From contig JBCAML010000001.1 of assembly GCA_038503075.1 (NCBI GenBank), positions 3,968,001 through 4,032,000 on the forward strand: a stretch of DNA of 64,000 nt, in the 5' to 3' direction. Position 1 is the first letter of the stretch. Each line of letters starts with the position of its first letter. The notes beneath the pieces were generated by a model that was not told the DNA's origin, made no database searches, and worked only from the letters and a program-made list of their open reading frames with translations. This document shows positions 33,872 through 47,200 of this stretch, one piece after another. This DNA is from Gyromitra esculenta (lineage: Eukaryota > Ascomycota > Pezizomycetes > Pezizales > Discinaceae). The position numbers and the translations under genes are program-made.

Positions 33872-36800
33872 GTTTCTTATGCCAATTTTGCCGATGTTTC
33901 TTAATACAATACCGATTTTAAGTGCGTATATATACAAGAATCTATACTGTTAGTATTTGGAGAAATTTTTCCGTACGTCTCAAAGGCTAACTACATGTAT
34001 CGATACACTAAACATACTGGGAGACGGGGAGCCTCGGTTGCTTGTGGCTATTCTCCAAAGACTGGCAGCGCGTCCATACCCATATACCCATTTAGTACAT
34101 CCAAGTACTTGTGTATTCAGACTCGCATCCCATACTTATTAATACCGCAAGCTATACGTCCCAAGGGCACCGTATGAGGAAGCCTCCTCCAACACTATGA
34201 CATCAATCCTATTTTGATGAACTTTAAAATGTGGAGGGAAAGCATGGGCTTTGGACTATGTGGCCAAGAAGATGGTATATGAATTGAGGAGGAAATGGGA
34301 GTTGAAAATGATTTGTATCGTCATAGTTTGAGTACTAGTTACAATTAATGGGTTAAATAATTATTTTTTTAAAAAAAGACACCAAACTTGCATTATATCG
34401 AGGACGAGTAATAAGCTGTGAGTCAAAACTAGATCGACAATACGAACATAATTAGGCCAGCACATCACCCTCATTAAGAACCTTGATAAAGAAATACTTT
34501 ACCGCGATCATTGACCCTAGCCACCAAGGTACGTATACAGATGCAAGCCATTGTCTCGTTAATTCATTCACGGTCATTCGTCGATTATCCTTAAGTCTCA
34601 CCCTGATACGAAAATTCGTAGTGCTCACGCCAAAACAGAAACTTTAGAAAAAAAGGCGTAAATTTTGAATACAATATAAGCACAAAATATCACTCGGTAA
34701 TTGGCGCTTATCTCATCAACTTCAGTCTCCAGGGCCACTTGGTATAAGCAACCAGAAATCACCCTTATGAAACGGTATTTGGTTCAACCCCAGAGGCGGT
34801 TGTAATTGTGGGCTAAAGGATAGTGTAATGAAGAGGTCCCTCCTTTCGCAGTTATTCTCTTTGTTCTAGCACACCCATAGCCCCACGGTGGGATAAGAGC
34901 TTTTCCAGTACTATTATACCATCAGCCACTTATCTAGTGAATAAACAACAACAGTAGCAGCAACAGCAACAACAACCGTCAGCCACTGTAGCCTAACCGT
35001 AACTGGGTGATGCCCAGAGGGGCCGGGGGGACTAGGTTTAACCCTCCTCCCGGGGAGGCTGTTGATGGCATAGCTTTCACGCACTGGGTTGGAGTCAGTA
35101 GATCTACCCACCCGGGTTAGGCTAACGGCTCTTTTGTTCAAAGCCCTAGAGTTTCATTCGAGGCAGCCTGCCGGCGCCCCCTATTTATAAATTAACTACT
35201 ATCGGTGTTAATTAATTCACGCAACCCAACAACTTAGAAACTTACTCACTCACACTAGGGCTGATAGGATATCTCGGAAACGCTATTGTGAGCAATTCTG
35301 GCAGAATGTTTCGCGAGTGATAAATGATGAATCAAGCGTAATATTAGATGCAGCGCAATATACAGTATCTCTCGATCAAAAATAACTCAAACCCCTATTA
35401 AACTTACTCGAAAGTAATAAGACATGTAATTGGCTCATAGCCATACAACAGTAATTAGGCTAAGGAGATTACATATACGTACAGGTACGTGTAGTTATAG
35501 TGCTGAGTCCCTTCCAGCTACGCTAGTCGATAAGGTGGATGGGATGCTCCGGTAACGAAGCTACTTACTAGTACTAAGTACTTGAATTACGTTTTGGTGT
35601 AAGTAAGGAGCAAAAGCAGTCGCCAGCCGTTGCCTCTGATCATTGCCCACTTCAGCACGAAAACACTCATGTAGTACATGTCTCATATATTTTATGTCGA
35701 TCCCACGGAGCGGACAACCCCCCACCGTTCCAGCACATGTAGACCTTGGTGCCTACACAAGCATTTTCGAATTGCCTGAAAACGTACCATTAACTTGTAC
35801 CTGCCAAATAGACTTTTAGACAGAATCGCAAAGCGCGGACATTGGTCTACTTCAAGCTTCAAAACTATAGTTTTTATTTTCTAGCTCCACGTTACTTCAC
35901 AGCCCTTGTTATCAGCCCACACTCACATATACAAGAAATCTATATTATTAGTCCTGTTTGGACTGTCTGCTGTCCCGGGAAGAATTTCATTTCAGGCATA
36001 CAGACCCTTTAATTTACCAATTGAGTCCGCAACCTTGAGCTCTCAGGTCATCTCGCTACTCGGGGTAGCATTTGCAGAAAATAAGCTACTAATCCCAGAG
36101 CAGTGCACTCAAGAACGGTAACCCATAAAATGCAGGAACAATGCAATGGGCCCTGATTCCGAGTACGTGGGTGCGGTACGAACTTAGTGACCGCCTATTT
36201 CTCAGAGATTAATAGGGCTAGAAACAGCAGGACCCAGAACGAAAAACAAAGTTTCGAAAACTAATCTCATCAATTTAGGGTGTAGGTTCAAAAAGAGAAA
36301 AACGCAGGGTCAAGTTACTTGGGACTTGATCTTTTTTTCCATCGCGGACCAAAAAAACATCGCCATAAGCAGTCAAAGACCTCTCCAAAAACCAATCAAC
36401 AACTCGTGGTATGATCACTACCATACTCCCGGATCCGACCCGCTCCGTGCCCGGCGGCCCAGTTGTTTGATTGCGATGAAAAGAATCGATTTGATACCAT
36501 GGCGCAGTAATTACGTATACGGCCTAACTAGCTATCCATAGCCGAGTAGGCTCTCGAGTCTCGATTCCCAGCTGGTCAAATACAGAGAAAGGATGGGCAC
36601 GTGCACCAAATCCAATCTAACTAGCAAAATATGCCATTTTTGTATTAGCTAATAGGATACATAGGAGTCTAGCCCTACATGCACCCTCCATAGATCTGTT
36701 TGTTGTACTTGAGAAGCCCTTAAGCTCGTAGACCAGTTAGCCACGATCTTGAATGGGGGAAAAGCGACCTTAAGCTTCCAGTTGGTGTTGGGGTCCGGAT

Positions 36801-39800
36801 ACGAAATCTTGCAACTGCGCCAGAAGTGGCAGACAGTTCAGACAGCTAATATTGCGAATTGAACCAAAACGCACATGATCAGGCGGAAAAAAGAAATTTA
36901 AACGTATAACCGACTAACTGGAGATCAATCAAAAGAAATTGCTTTAATTGCTTTTTAAGGTACTGTAGATCACTTGATGCGTATAGTGCATTACAGGAGG
37001 TTAGAAAAGAAACTGCAAGTCTAGTAGATTTGCAAACGCCACGAGGGAACTAATTCGAGTGATATTTTATGATACAAACTAAACTCGATGGTTTGAGAAC
37101 TTTACACATGCACCACTACCCAATTCTAAATAAAAGTATCCATTAAAGTACACTTACTGATTTAATCCGATATCTCATAATATCTAAACGAACGAAAATC
37201 ACCTGTGGAACAGAGAGAGTTTCAATTCAGCCAAAGGTACGCGCAGCCACTTAGCTTCATGAACAGTCACTCGCAAATCCGAAGTCCAACCCACATACCT
37301 AGTTGTTATGGAAAACCGACTCGCCCGTACGGAGCGAGAGCCCTCCCCATGGCACAACCATCTCCCCCGATGGGTACTATGGGTCCTCGGGGTATGTAAT
37401 GTAAGTCAATTTAATACCTTGCCAATCATGGTTCACTTCTCCCCATGATGATAATTTACACAAGCGCTCTAGACATAGAACCTTCCCAAAAAAGCACTAT
37501 AAGATTACTGACTAAGTTACCCGATACAACCCCGGGGTCCTTAATGGTGTCGAGGGAAGTTCCGTTTAAATGACTAATCATATATTTTCACGGGTCTTAT
37601 CTGTTGCTTAAGATTCTCATTCATTTACCCATGAGAGAAACGACCTGCTTTAAGCCTTTGACTGTATGAAATGACCATCAATATCGGCAACCATTTCGGA
37701 ATACAATCTCGACAACGGGGGTCCATATGGCACAAGAAATTCGATAAACACAAATCGGCTGCCATGGACGTCATTCCCCAGATATCAGTGCAAACTGAAC
37801 CCAAGAAGGAAATGATCTCAATTCATTCGGTCACAGATGCCCGACACCGTCTTTGTCCGGAAGGGACGCACACAAATCCGTCTGTCGACTTAAGATAATA
37901 TGACGCTAAAATATTGCGCAATACCCGTAACAGGGTCAGGGACTAGGGGGGATGTTGCCGAGACTATACCCATTTCGGTTCGATTGCGGTTCGCTGGGCG
38001 GCCAACAGTCGAAGCCGTTAAGTGTCAAACGAAGCTGAATGTGTCGCAAAACGGGGTTCATGGATAACATGTCAACAACACTTGTAGACTCCAAGGGTCT
38101 TTCTCACGCTTTACAAACATACGCGGGGGAAGAAAAAAAACATGCATTATTTATGCACTGCATACTTCACGGGGTATCCAGGTATTTGCTTGAACATGAA
38201 AAAAGCCGCTAACATGCAAAGCCGCTAACATGCAAGATGGCTCTTTTGCTCCTAGTAATTCCAGCCACCCGGTTGTTCCAGGTCCAGGGCCTCGAGGAAA
38301 TCCGATTTAACCTAAGCGAAGGAAGTTTTGGTCGACTAGCTGATGTAGTGGTGGTACCTTGGGTTGGGCGTGCACCGAGGGAGGTATATATTGTTCGGAG
38401 TGGAGTGATACAACGTACTCTACGTCACATATAAACCCACCTACATATACCGTATCATTTGTGATCACAATGTACCCCCTAGGTTAAGCGACAAGCAAAA
38501 TGTCTCGTGGCTGATCGGCTAAAAAAAAAAAAGGAAGTCAAAGCTAAAACTACTCCTCCTCGTTATCTAGAGGGAGGGATGGTGTGTTGTGCGTGTGTGG
38601 TGCGTGAATAGCGTGATTGATATTAGGTCTACATATATATACCGAAAGCCTCAAACCTTCTGTTTGCGTTTCCACGCGACTCTTCCCAGGCGATCAAAAG
38701 CAAGATAGTAGCGGCATCAATAATTAATACCATCACCCAAGGGGACAAAGAATTTGGTTTTTATCAGATCTACTAATGCTTGTAACCCCCCTTAGATGTT
38801 GCAGGATGCATCAATTGGAATCTTGGGGCGCATCTACCGGGCATGTCAAAAATATGCAGCTGCCATTCGCCCTTTTCCCAGGCCATGCAAGGGAGAAACC
38901 CAGGTCGATAGCTGCTGCGGCCTCGGTTCATCGCTGGATATCATTTGTTACACTAAAACGCCACGAACCCAAGCGGGACAGAGAGCGATAGTTCGTGTAA
39001 TGGGGTTAAACAGAAGTAGAATTATGGATAAATTAGTAACTACATAGTAATAAAATAGGGGAAGGTATACGTAAATTCTTAGGCCCATAGGAATCTATGC
39101 TTAGAACTGAAAATACGACGAACTGGAGAATTACATATCGGGGTGCTTGGAATATAATACAAAAGCGGATTGTTAAATCTACAAGATTTGGCACACTGCT
39201 ATAACTTGAAACTGGGCATGTGCAGGGCAATTTCGTTAAGAAAAAAAAAGAGATGAAATTTCTCCGATGTCAAATCTCAATGGCATCCATCTAATTTTAG
39301 AACACGCAAACACACCTCATGTTCTTCGGAGCTTCTTCCAGAAGGGTTACGAAAGCATGTTTCAAATAGATTCGAAAAAGTACTCGGGCCAGGGTTATAT
39401 AATATTCGGGCAATGAACAAAGTAAATACCATCGACCTGGGCACCCCTGCGGCTACCGAGTCCCAATAATCAAGCCTTGACGCAAGGCATAACGGTTTAG
39501 CGCAAAACGGACAAATCTAAAGCACTCTCCAAACTCGAACGTCGCCATAGCTATAATTCCCGCTCTACTTTTTCGGGTTTCAAGAAATCAAATTTCGGAA
39601 CGCTGAAAATCCCGACCACGGCTTAAATTCGGGGGGAGGGGGAAGTTTGAGGAGGGGCGCGGAAATGGGGCCGCGCCGTGGGATATAGGTTAATATATAT
39701 TTGGCTAGCTAGATTTCGGAGACTTCTCCCAAAAACAACTTAACGCTGATCTTAAGTTTTATTTCGCCCTGGAAAAAACCGTCTCCAACCTTTTCTCTGA

Positions 39801-41352
39801 GACGGCGACCTATATCCTAAGTTTCTATGACAACTGTTTTGACAAACTGTCTATTACTCCCTTTCTCATCGCAGAAGTGGGGAATAGGTTTGCTATCTTC
39901 TGATAACAAAAGCCTAATCCGCGTGCACGTGGGGATTGCTCCACTCGCGATGTCAAACTGCTAAATGGATGTTAATCGCCGACCTATCAATACTACTTTA
40001 CAGCTCACCGCAGGCCATACTTTAGAAATTCATGTTTGTAATATCGCCCTCAGTAGTTAGCTTGAGCTAGAATTTCTAAATTCAATCTCCGACCACTCAC
40101 CCCCGTCAAGACGGAGGAGATCTTGGATGAAGAAAACCCAAATGCCGATAATTTGTACAAGGACTTCGCACCGTATGTGTTCCATATCTTTACAAGTCGT
40201 GTCATAGCGCACGGTGCCATAGTTTATCTTTTTTTCCTTTCCCTTTTCTCTTTCCTGTGAACTACTCCCTAAATTTGCCAGAGGGAGAATTCCGTGAGTG
40301 GAATTTCACAGCCTACGTGAGAATTTGGAATATGCTCAGACGCTGTTTGATGTGTTGTGTCATCTCAGCCCCCGTGATAAAGAAGAGTGATTATGTGTGA
40401 TCTGCGCTTTTTCTCTCTCTCGCTACTTTAGAGGTATACCCTGCCAACGTCCACATCGCGCAATACTTGTACATAAGGTCAATCATGTACCGTTCTGATA
40501 CATGTCGGAGTGTTGCGGAGGTATGACATGCCCACGCGCGTCTTTTTTCGGCGTGAGGAATATCAAACCGCAGGAAAGTCCAATCGGAGCAAAACTTTTC
40601 AACGCTCGCAACCCCGTGCGGATTTACAGATTACCGAGGTGTTTTGATTGTGCTGGGTTTTACCATAAGCACTTTATCGTTGATGCTAACTGCGAAGATC
40701 ACACTCGTTCACGAGTGCTTGTTAACTCACTGACGGTAGAGCTTTCAGATCACAAGAGACAAAGCTAAATACAGCCTTTGCGCCGACTGAGAAGAAGAAA
40801 AAAAAGGTAAACCTAACGCAGAATAGTTAACCGGAAAACGAGAGGTCTCTAAGCCTGCATAACCATTAAAGTCCCCGGCCCATTGTTCTGGATCCCCCAC
40901 ACTTGTCGACCTTCTATCTTGGTGCGTCTCCGAAGAAAGAAAAAAAATCCCATGCGTAAGCAGAAATTTTAGTTACTGTATATGATCTCGATCTCGTGAG
41001 TGAACGAGCCCTTTTGTTGTTGCCAAAGGAGTTGATTTTCCCACGCCCAGGTAACCAACTTCTCCTAGTGCGGCGCAGGTGCCTAGGGCATCACCGTGCG
41101 TTTCGTCCTTTCCTTTTTTCGATGTGTGGTTGGGTATGCCCTGGTTACTGGAATACTAATATTTTATGTTATCAACTTATCAGGAAAGCTTCTGGTGAAC
41201 ATGTGCTCGATGAGCACGTTGTAATTTTGTTACACAAAAAAGTAAAATACTAAAAAGTCGTTATGGGCTATGCGATACAGCACAAAATCCAATGCCATCA
41301 TGATCACGGTATATGGTACCGGTAGTTTTCATTGGCGTGTCAAAAGAACCCA
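32545..41352. other. Gene desert, central part
   Basis: Nearly 9 kb without a supported gene. Frames are short and unremarkable. It contains an ACATAT microsatellite at 33841-33870, a GC-rich block with a CAA/CAG-rich stretch at about 34940-35190, and a 16-bp tandem duplication at about 38203-38233. The composition is mixed rather than uniformly AT-rich. A small ATG-started frame at 40502-40768 (88 codons, Cys-rich) is possible but unsupported. Confidence 0.45.
33841..33870. repeat. ACATAT microsatellite
   Basis: Five perfect tandem copies of ACATAT. Confidence 0.9.
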
Positions 41353-41721
41353 ATGTCGCGGATTCAAGACAAAGAACTCTATCGTATCGGGAACATCCAA
41401 TGGTTCATCGGCAATGTCATTTCGGTCCGTTCCAGCGCCAGGACTGAAAATGAAAGGGGTATGCTAATTTGAGCCTTAACCAGTTTCTTTTCTTGGCATT
41501 CGGAACCTCCAGGCTTCAGCAGCAAGCGGGAGGGCGGGATGAAAAGAGATTATGCATCGAATCTGCAAGGGCGGAAGTACCAGCTTTTCTATCCTGGGCA
41601 TATCTATGTTCATATCGGGCCACGGGCGGCGATTTCGAACGATGCTGCTGTTTTTGGTATCAGCACTGCCGAAGTCCAGATGCTCGCTCGCAGGGCATCG
41701 CGTCTGCAGGAAGCGTTCTAG
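41353..41721 (+). CDS. Possible two-exon orphan gene (104 residues)
   Basis: Exon 41353-41458 ends G at a GTATGC donor. A 54-nt intron ends in a pyrimidine-rich tract and CCTCCAG, and exon 41513-41721 continues in phase, with the split codon giving Gly. The product starts MSRIQDKELYRIGNIQWFIG, continues through GRKYQLFYPGHIYVHIGPRA, and ends ARRASRLQEAF. It resembles a real small globular protein in composition, but I recognise no family. Other frames are also open across 41513-41735, so openness alone is weak support. An in-frame TAG sits 30 bases before the ATG, though it could also be the acceptor of a further intron. It may equally be chance. Confidence 0.3.
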
Positions 41722-44284
41722 GCTTTATGTATTAGGATAGGGTGCTATGAAGGGTTATGCGAACAGTATTCTTCGTGGAGTACGTATGTTTAGTGGAAGC
41801 TACAGAGCCATTGGAGATTTAGAAACCAAGTCAAAGTATTCAATTTGCTTTTTCTGATTTCGTGTACATTTCTCGATACGAGGCTAGTGTAGAGGGAAAG
41901 CGTTGTCTGACCAACACCGCACCACCTCAACCAACCTATCTGGCTAGCTATTCAGGTTGTATGTTGGTTATCGACAATTGATCTTCCAGGTCAGCTTGTT
42001 TAGAGGGCTGCTTGCTCTTGGCGCGTGTATTCGCATCTGAGGCGGTAGTTGTGCGGTTTACTGCGTATTTATTTTGGACGAATTAATTCTCCGCTGCTGC
42101 AGGATGAGGTTTAATCCGGAAAAACTCGAGGACATACAGGTTAGGTTTTATGCATTCTGGCATCAGTTGGAGGGAAGTAGCAGCAGAGCTATTACGGTAA
42201 CCTCTGTCGAGCAAAGGACCCTGGGGAAAACGTGACTTGATTTGCATGTGGCTGTCATTCACCGCCAGCAGACGGAAAGTAACGAGAGAAAAAAGAAGCA
42301 GGGAAAAGAAGCAGGGATCGGTTTGGTCAAGACGGAACTCGCTTGACTCGCTTCGGCACTGCAATGCTGCGATGCTGCGATGCTGCATCGGTAGAGAAGA
42401 GAAGAGAGAAGGGCATAAATGGTTGGACACGCTTTACCCGAAAGAGACACAGACCGGCAGGGATGCTGCATTCAAATTTGGACGGCTGTTGTTGGGTTGG
42501 ATCCAAAACCCCTTCGCAGACCCAGAGAAACAACATGCAATGGAATGGTGTGCTGTTTCCTTCAAACCTCAAGAAACCATTCGTCGTTGGGAGCGCTTGG
42601 GGATATGAGCGATATTAACCTCATCGCCGACCGGAGAAGCGGAAGGCATCATATCATACATGTACCTTTCGCCATCTCGGTGGTGCGGTGGGAACATCAT
42701 CGTCACGCGGAAAATTGAGCACAACATCACATACATCGTTCAGAACAGGCAGGGTTCGGTCGACGGATGCTGGTGGGTTTGGGGAACGACTTTCGCCGTT
42801 GGTCAAGCATCCGCCGCCGCCTGAGATTTGAGACCGTTGGCCAAGCCCAGCGTATTCTTGTTCGCTGGTGGAGGGCTCTCGTCTCTAGGCCAATCCGCTC
42901 GTTGGATAGGTTCGAGCCAAGCGTGCCCTCCGTCCATGAGATCTTCAGGCTCCTCCAGGGTCCCTACCGAGCTCCAATGCATGTAGTCTAGCTCGCCCCC
43001 ACATATGCCGCCCCTTGCTCATTTGCCGGAACAAAATGGAGACTTGAGAGGTCAACAACTGTCAGGGAGGGAGCTGGACCTGGCAGTAGAGTAAAATACC
43101 TACATTACATGAACATGAACATGAGTTGACTGTTTGAGTTGGTGCATGGTAACTGGGTGCAAGGGAAGCTGACGAAACCGTCCGTAGGTTAGCTTCGAGC
43201 ACAGGCAGCAGAGATGTCGACCCAACCTGGAAACTGATCTCCATTCAACTCCAAAAATCTCCTCCTTCCAGCAATACCTAGCCCGTATGGGACGGGGGCC
43301 AAGCTGCTTTCGATGTGAGGCAAGTTACAGTAACTACATGTACCTGCCTTGTAAATCTCCATCTACAACCCATCCCAGTCGTCCTGCTTTGGTGATTTGC
43401 AAAAGATACCGCTCTGGCCATCCTGCGAATCCATGTTATTATTGTACGGAGAGGCCCCTCCACTCGCTCTATCGCTCCCTTGCCTTTTCTCGAAGACTTG
43501 AACGCACAAGCCTCGGCGACGCTTTCTATGTGCTCCCACAATCGCCTCCTCATTTCTTGCTTTGGGGATTAAATCGATCATTCCAGAGTTCATTGTTAGT
43601 GATTAATCTAATCGACTGCCCCCATCGTGCTGGGACCTCTGGCTATTTTTTAGTACCCTCCACCTTTTCTGATATCCCGTGCATACGAGTACATAGCGAA
43701 GTTCGTCCCTCAGACCTGATACCCCCTCTCCCATTCCACGGATTTCCCCCGACTGTGATCGCATTCCCATCCACTCTTCTCTAGTTCGTCGACCCATTCC
43801 TGAGGATCAGAGAGTTATCCGCAATCGTGAGGATTTGGGTAGTGAGTGTTGTGGGTCACGGCCTCGACGACTGCAGGCTTCCGTGTCTATTCGGCTGCCT
43901 CTTTTGCGCAACTGCGTGTGTAGAGAGCTCCGTAACCATCACCACAACGTCACTCGGTTGCCAGCTTTCCTTCCTCCAGCCGTCCTCCACTAACCTTCCA
44001 GAGAACTATCAACGGGTGTGTGTCTCTTGCTTCTGCTTCTGCTGCTTTGGGTGATTGAGGGCTTGTACATGATAGCAAAATACTTACTCTTAACAGCCAG
44101 ATTACTTGCTGAGCTACGTTACCTCTCATATATTCGACTACGCGTGACGGCACAGTTGCAGAAAACGTTGTCAACAGACCACTTTTGATTTCCTGCCTGA
44201 TATCATCTGGATCTGTCGATCACCATTACTATCTGGGATGAGCATCGACGATTTATTATAGCTTCATCATCCTAACGATTGATC
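41722..44284. other. Upstream region of the Ras-GEF gene
   Basis: No separate gene is supported. It includes a GATGCT run at 42360-42388 and TACATGTA at 42657 and 43335. From about 43380 to 44284 the plus strand becomes pyrimidine-rich, as in fungal promoters and long 5' leaders; the 165-codon frame at 43287-43784 lies here and is not convincing. A 5' non-coding exon of the Ras-GEF is possible. Confidence 0.45.
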
Positions 44285-47200
44285 ATGACCATGGAAGAAA
44301 ATTGCTACGCCGGACACGAGAGTGTCTATGTCGCTCCGCTACGAATTCAGAAACCAAAGAGAACATCCAGCAGCGGGTCACGAAAATCCCGTCGGAACCA
44401 GCACTCTAGAAACCAGTCCCAAGGGACGCAATCCCACTCATCTCATCAACAAATGACACCACCTCCTACACCCAGCACATCACAGGATTCTCTTGCTGCT
44501 GCAGCTCCAGAACCAGAAAAACGTCCAGCCTCTCCAGCCTTCAAGCCCTTTGTCAGGGCCTTTTTCCCATTTCACCCAACTTTCACCGCAAATTCATCAA
44601 CAGTGACGCTGCCACTTAATGCTGGAGACCTGATATTGATTCATTCAATACACACCAATGGCTGGGCTGATGGAACAATGCTGAGTTCTGGGGCTCGTGG
44701 ATGGCTGCCAACAAATTACTGCGAAGAATATGACCTAGAACAAATACGTCAATCATTAAAAGCTTGTCTAAACCTATTCGAACAGTTCAAAACGGGTAAT
44801 CCAGGGACCTTTCGAATAAGCCAAACTTTGGTGGCAGACGTGGTTGCTGGAGTGAGATACCTGCTGGTAGGTGCTCCTGACTCCTAAATCTGAGATTTGA
44901 TGGGATATTTCGCATAAGAATATAGTACAATTTATTGCGGGAATGGATTGCAATCACTATGTTAAATTTGGGAAATTAGTTGGAATAATTCTGACATTTC
45001 ATTACAGGAGAGTACTCAATGCCTTACGCGGGTGGCCCCAACTGTCAAAACCAGCAATCTTATCCGAAAATCACGAAAAGTATTATTGACCGAAGTTTCT
45101 CATCTAATAAAGGCCGGTAAACAGCTACCAGGACACTCTGAATATCATATGAATACTGGCTCCTTGGAGGATTTACTTGATGAGATAATCCTGCGAACAT
45201 TTAAGATTGTCCTTCGAAGTGTTAAATTCTTGGATAATTGGACCGCCTTGTTTGGTGATCAGGAAATTGATGAAGAGTCACAGGCCGACGATGTTGTTCC
45301 GCTAACCCCCCCAGCCGATTCATCAAAAACACATAGTTTGGCGAGTAGCATGGTGTCGTTACATGCATACACGATCTCGGAAGCGAACGCCGCCAACGAC
45401 AGCGACGAATATAAACCGCAATCATCGGTCCGCGATCAGCGATCGACATCCCATGATGCTGTTGGTCAAAGACAGGATTCTCATCCACTTCCTTCAACAC
45501 CTTATTCGCAGACCCCGCGTGCTGGGTCTCCATGTTCCCAGGCAGACTCTGGTAACCAGTTAAAGCCCGTCTATGCGTTGGCTCGCTTGAACACAACTCA
45601 CGACGCACTTCTATCCTGGCTTGGGTCATATATGGGCGGGTTGTGTAGCGAAGCTCGATTAACTCCAGGACTTCAGCGCTATCAAAGACACTCGCTTACT
45701 GCCGCACGCGATTTACTCGAGGTTGTAGAAGCAGTTTACGCGCGGGATACAAAAGCAGTAGCTTTGGCGCTAGCGAAAGACGCTATGTACGGACGTATGA
45801 CTGCGCTAGTATCTGCTGCTAAAGAGGTTGTTGCTGGACGGATAGAGGAGTATGAAGAGGAGGGAATTCCGATACCCGACAATGGAAAGAAGTTGATGGA
45901 TGCGGCAACTGGTTGTGTTCGTGGAGCTGGTGAATGTGTTGCCAAGTCGAAGTTCGTTCTCGAGAGAATAGGTGATTTCGAGCTGGAGTCGGGATTTGGA
46001 ATTGGTCTTGGAATATCAGCATCTTCGGTGTCATCCCTTCTCGAGGGTTCATTTGGGCTGTCGGTGGCAGCAAAAGCGGAGTTAGAGAGACAGCTGATGC
46101 CTCCTCCTCCTACCGTACCAGACAAAATCCCCCCACAGGTACCACCAAAGGAGGATGTTAATGATAAGAAACCGCTCCCGACACTTCCGACACTCCCAAC
46201 GGAGAATTCGTCTAGCGACTCAGGTGCAGACGCAGACATTATTTCTTGTACCTCTGGAAATGCGCCTGCTTCTACTCCCATATCGTCCCGACGATCTTCA
46301 GCAACGTCACTCTTGCCCCCTCTCCCTCAATTGGCTCCACTGTTGACTCAAGGCGAGTATGAGAGGGAAGTTAGGGAAGGTGTCGCGACCCAGAAGGCCT
46401 GTAGAGCCGATAGCATTGGTGCTGCTTCATGCACCGCAACTGATTATACTGGAGCTAGCAGCATGCGATGCTCTGAATTCAGTCTGCTGTCTCAAACCTC
46501 AACGCGCGCAACAACCCCAGAGCCCGTTTCATCTACAAGCATTGCTACACCACTTCTTAATCGTGAACTTCCTATGATGGAGAGGCAGCTCTCCACCCAG
46601 AGTAGCGGTGGTGTAAGCTTGGCCTCTCTGGAAAAAGCTCCATCTGAAGACCTGGCATTCAACAAGGATGGTCAAATCATCGGCGGTACACTTCCATCTC
46701 TCGTTGAGCGTCTAACTATCCACGATTCAACTCCCGATGCCGTATTTGTTGCTACTTTTTATCTTACCTTCCGCCAATTCTCAACTCCCAATGAGTTTGC
46801 TTTGGCTTTAGTGGATCGATTCGAAGAGGCTGATGATGGAACGGGCACTGCGTCCCCCGTTCATCTTAGGGTATACAATGTTTTCAAGGGATGGTTGGAA
46901 TCTCACTGGAGAATGGGTGTTGACGATGAGGCGTTGGAGATTATCACAACATTTGCTGGTGGTCCTCTGAAATCGGTGTTGCCTGCAGCAGGGAAGCGAT
47001 TGGAAGATTTGGCGGAGAAGGTGACCCAATTCGATGGACCTCTCGTCCCTCGCCTTGTATCTGGTATTGGAAAAGCTACCGCCCAAGCCCAGTACAGTCT
47101 TCCTGAAACACCTGTCCCAGCACCCATAATCACAAGGAATCAACTTACGCTTCTTCGAAACTCTCAGACCGGTCTTGGGTCACAACCCACCGTATTGGAT

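Noticed and set aside
43287..43784. 165-codon plus-strand frame upstream of the Ras-GEF gene
   Set aside because: Lies in a pyrimidine-rich leader, carries no domain, and a competing frame is open on the other strand; better read as promoter or 5' UTR.
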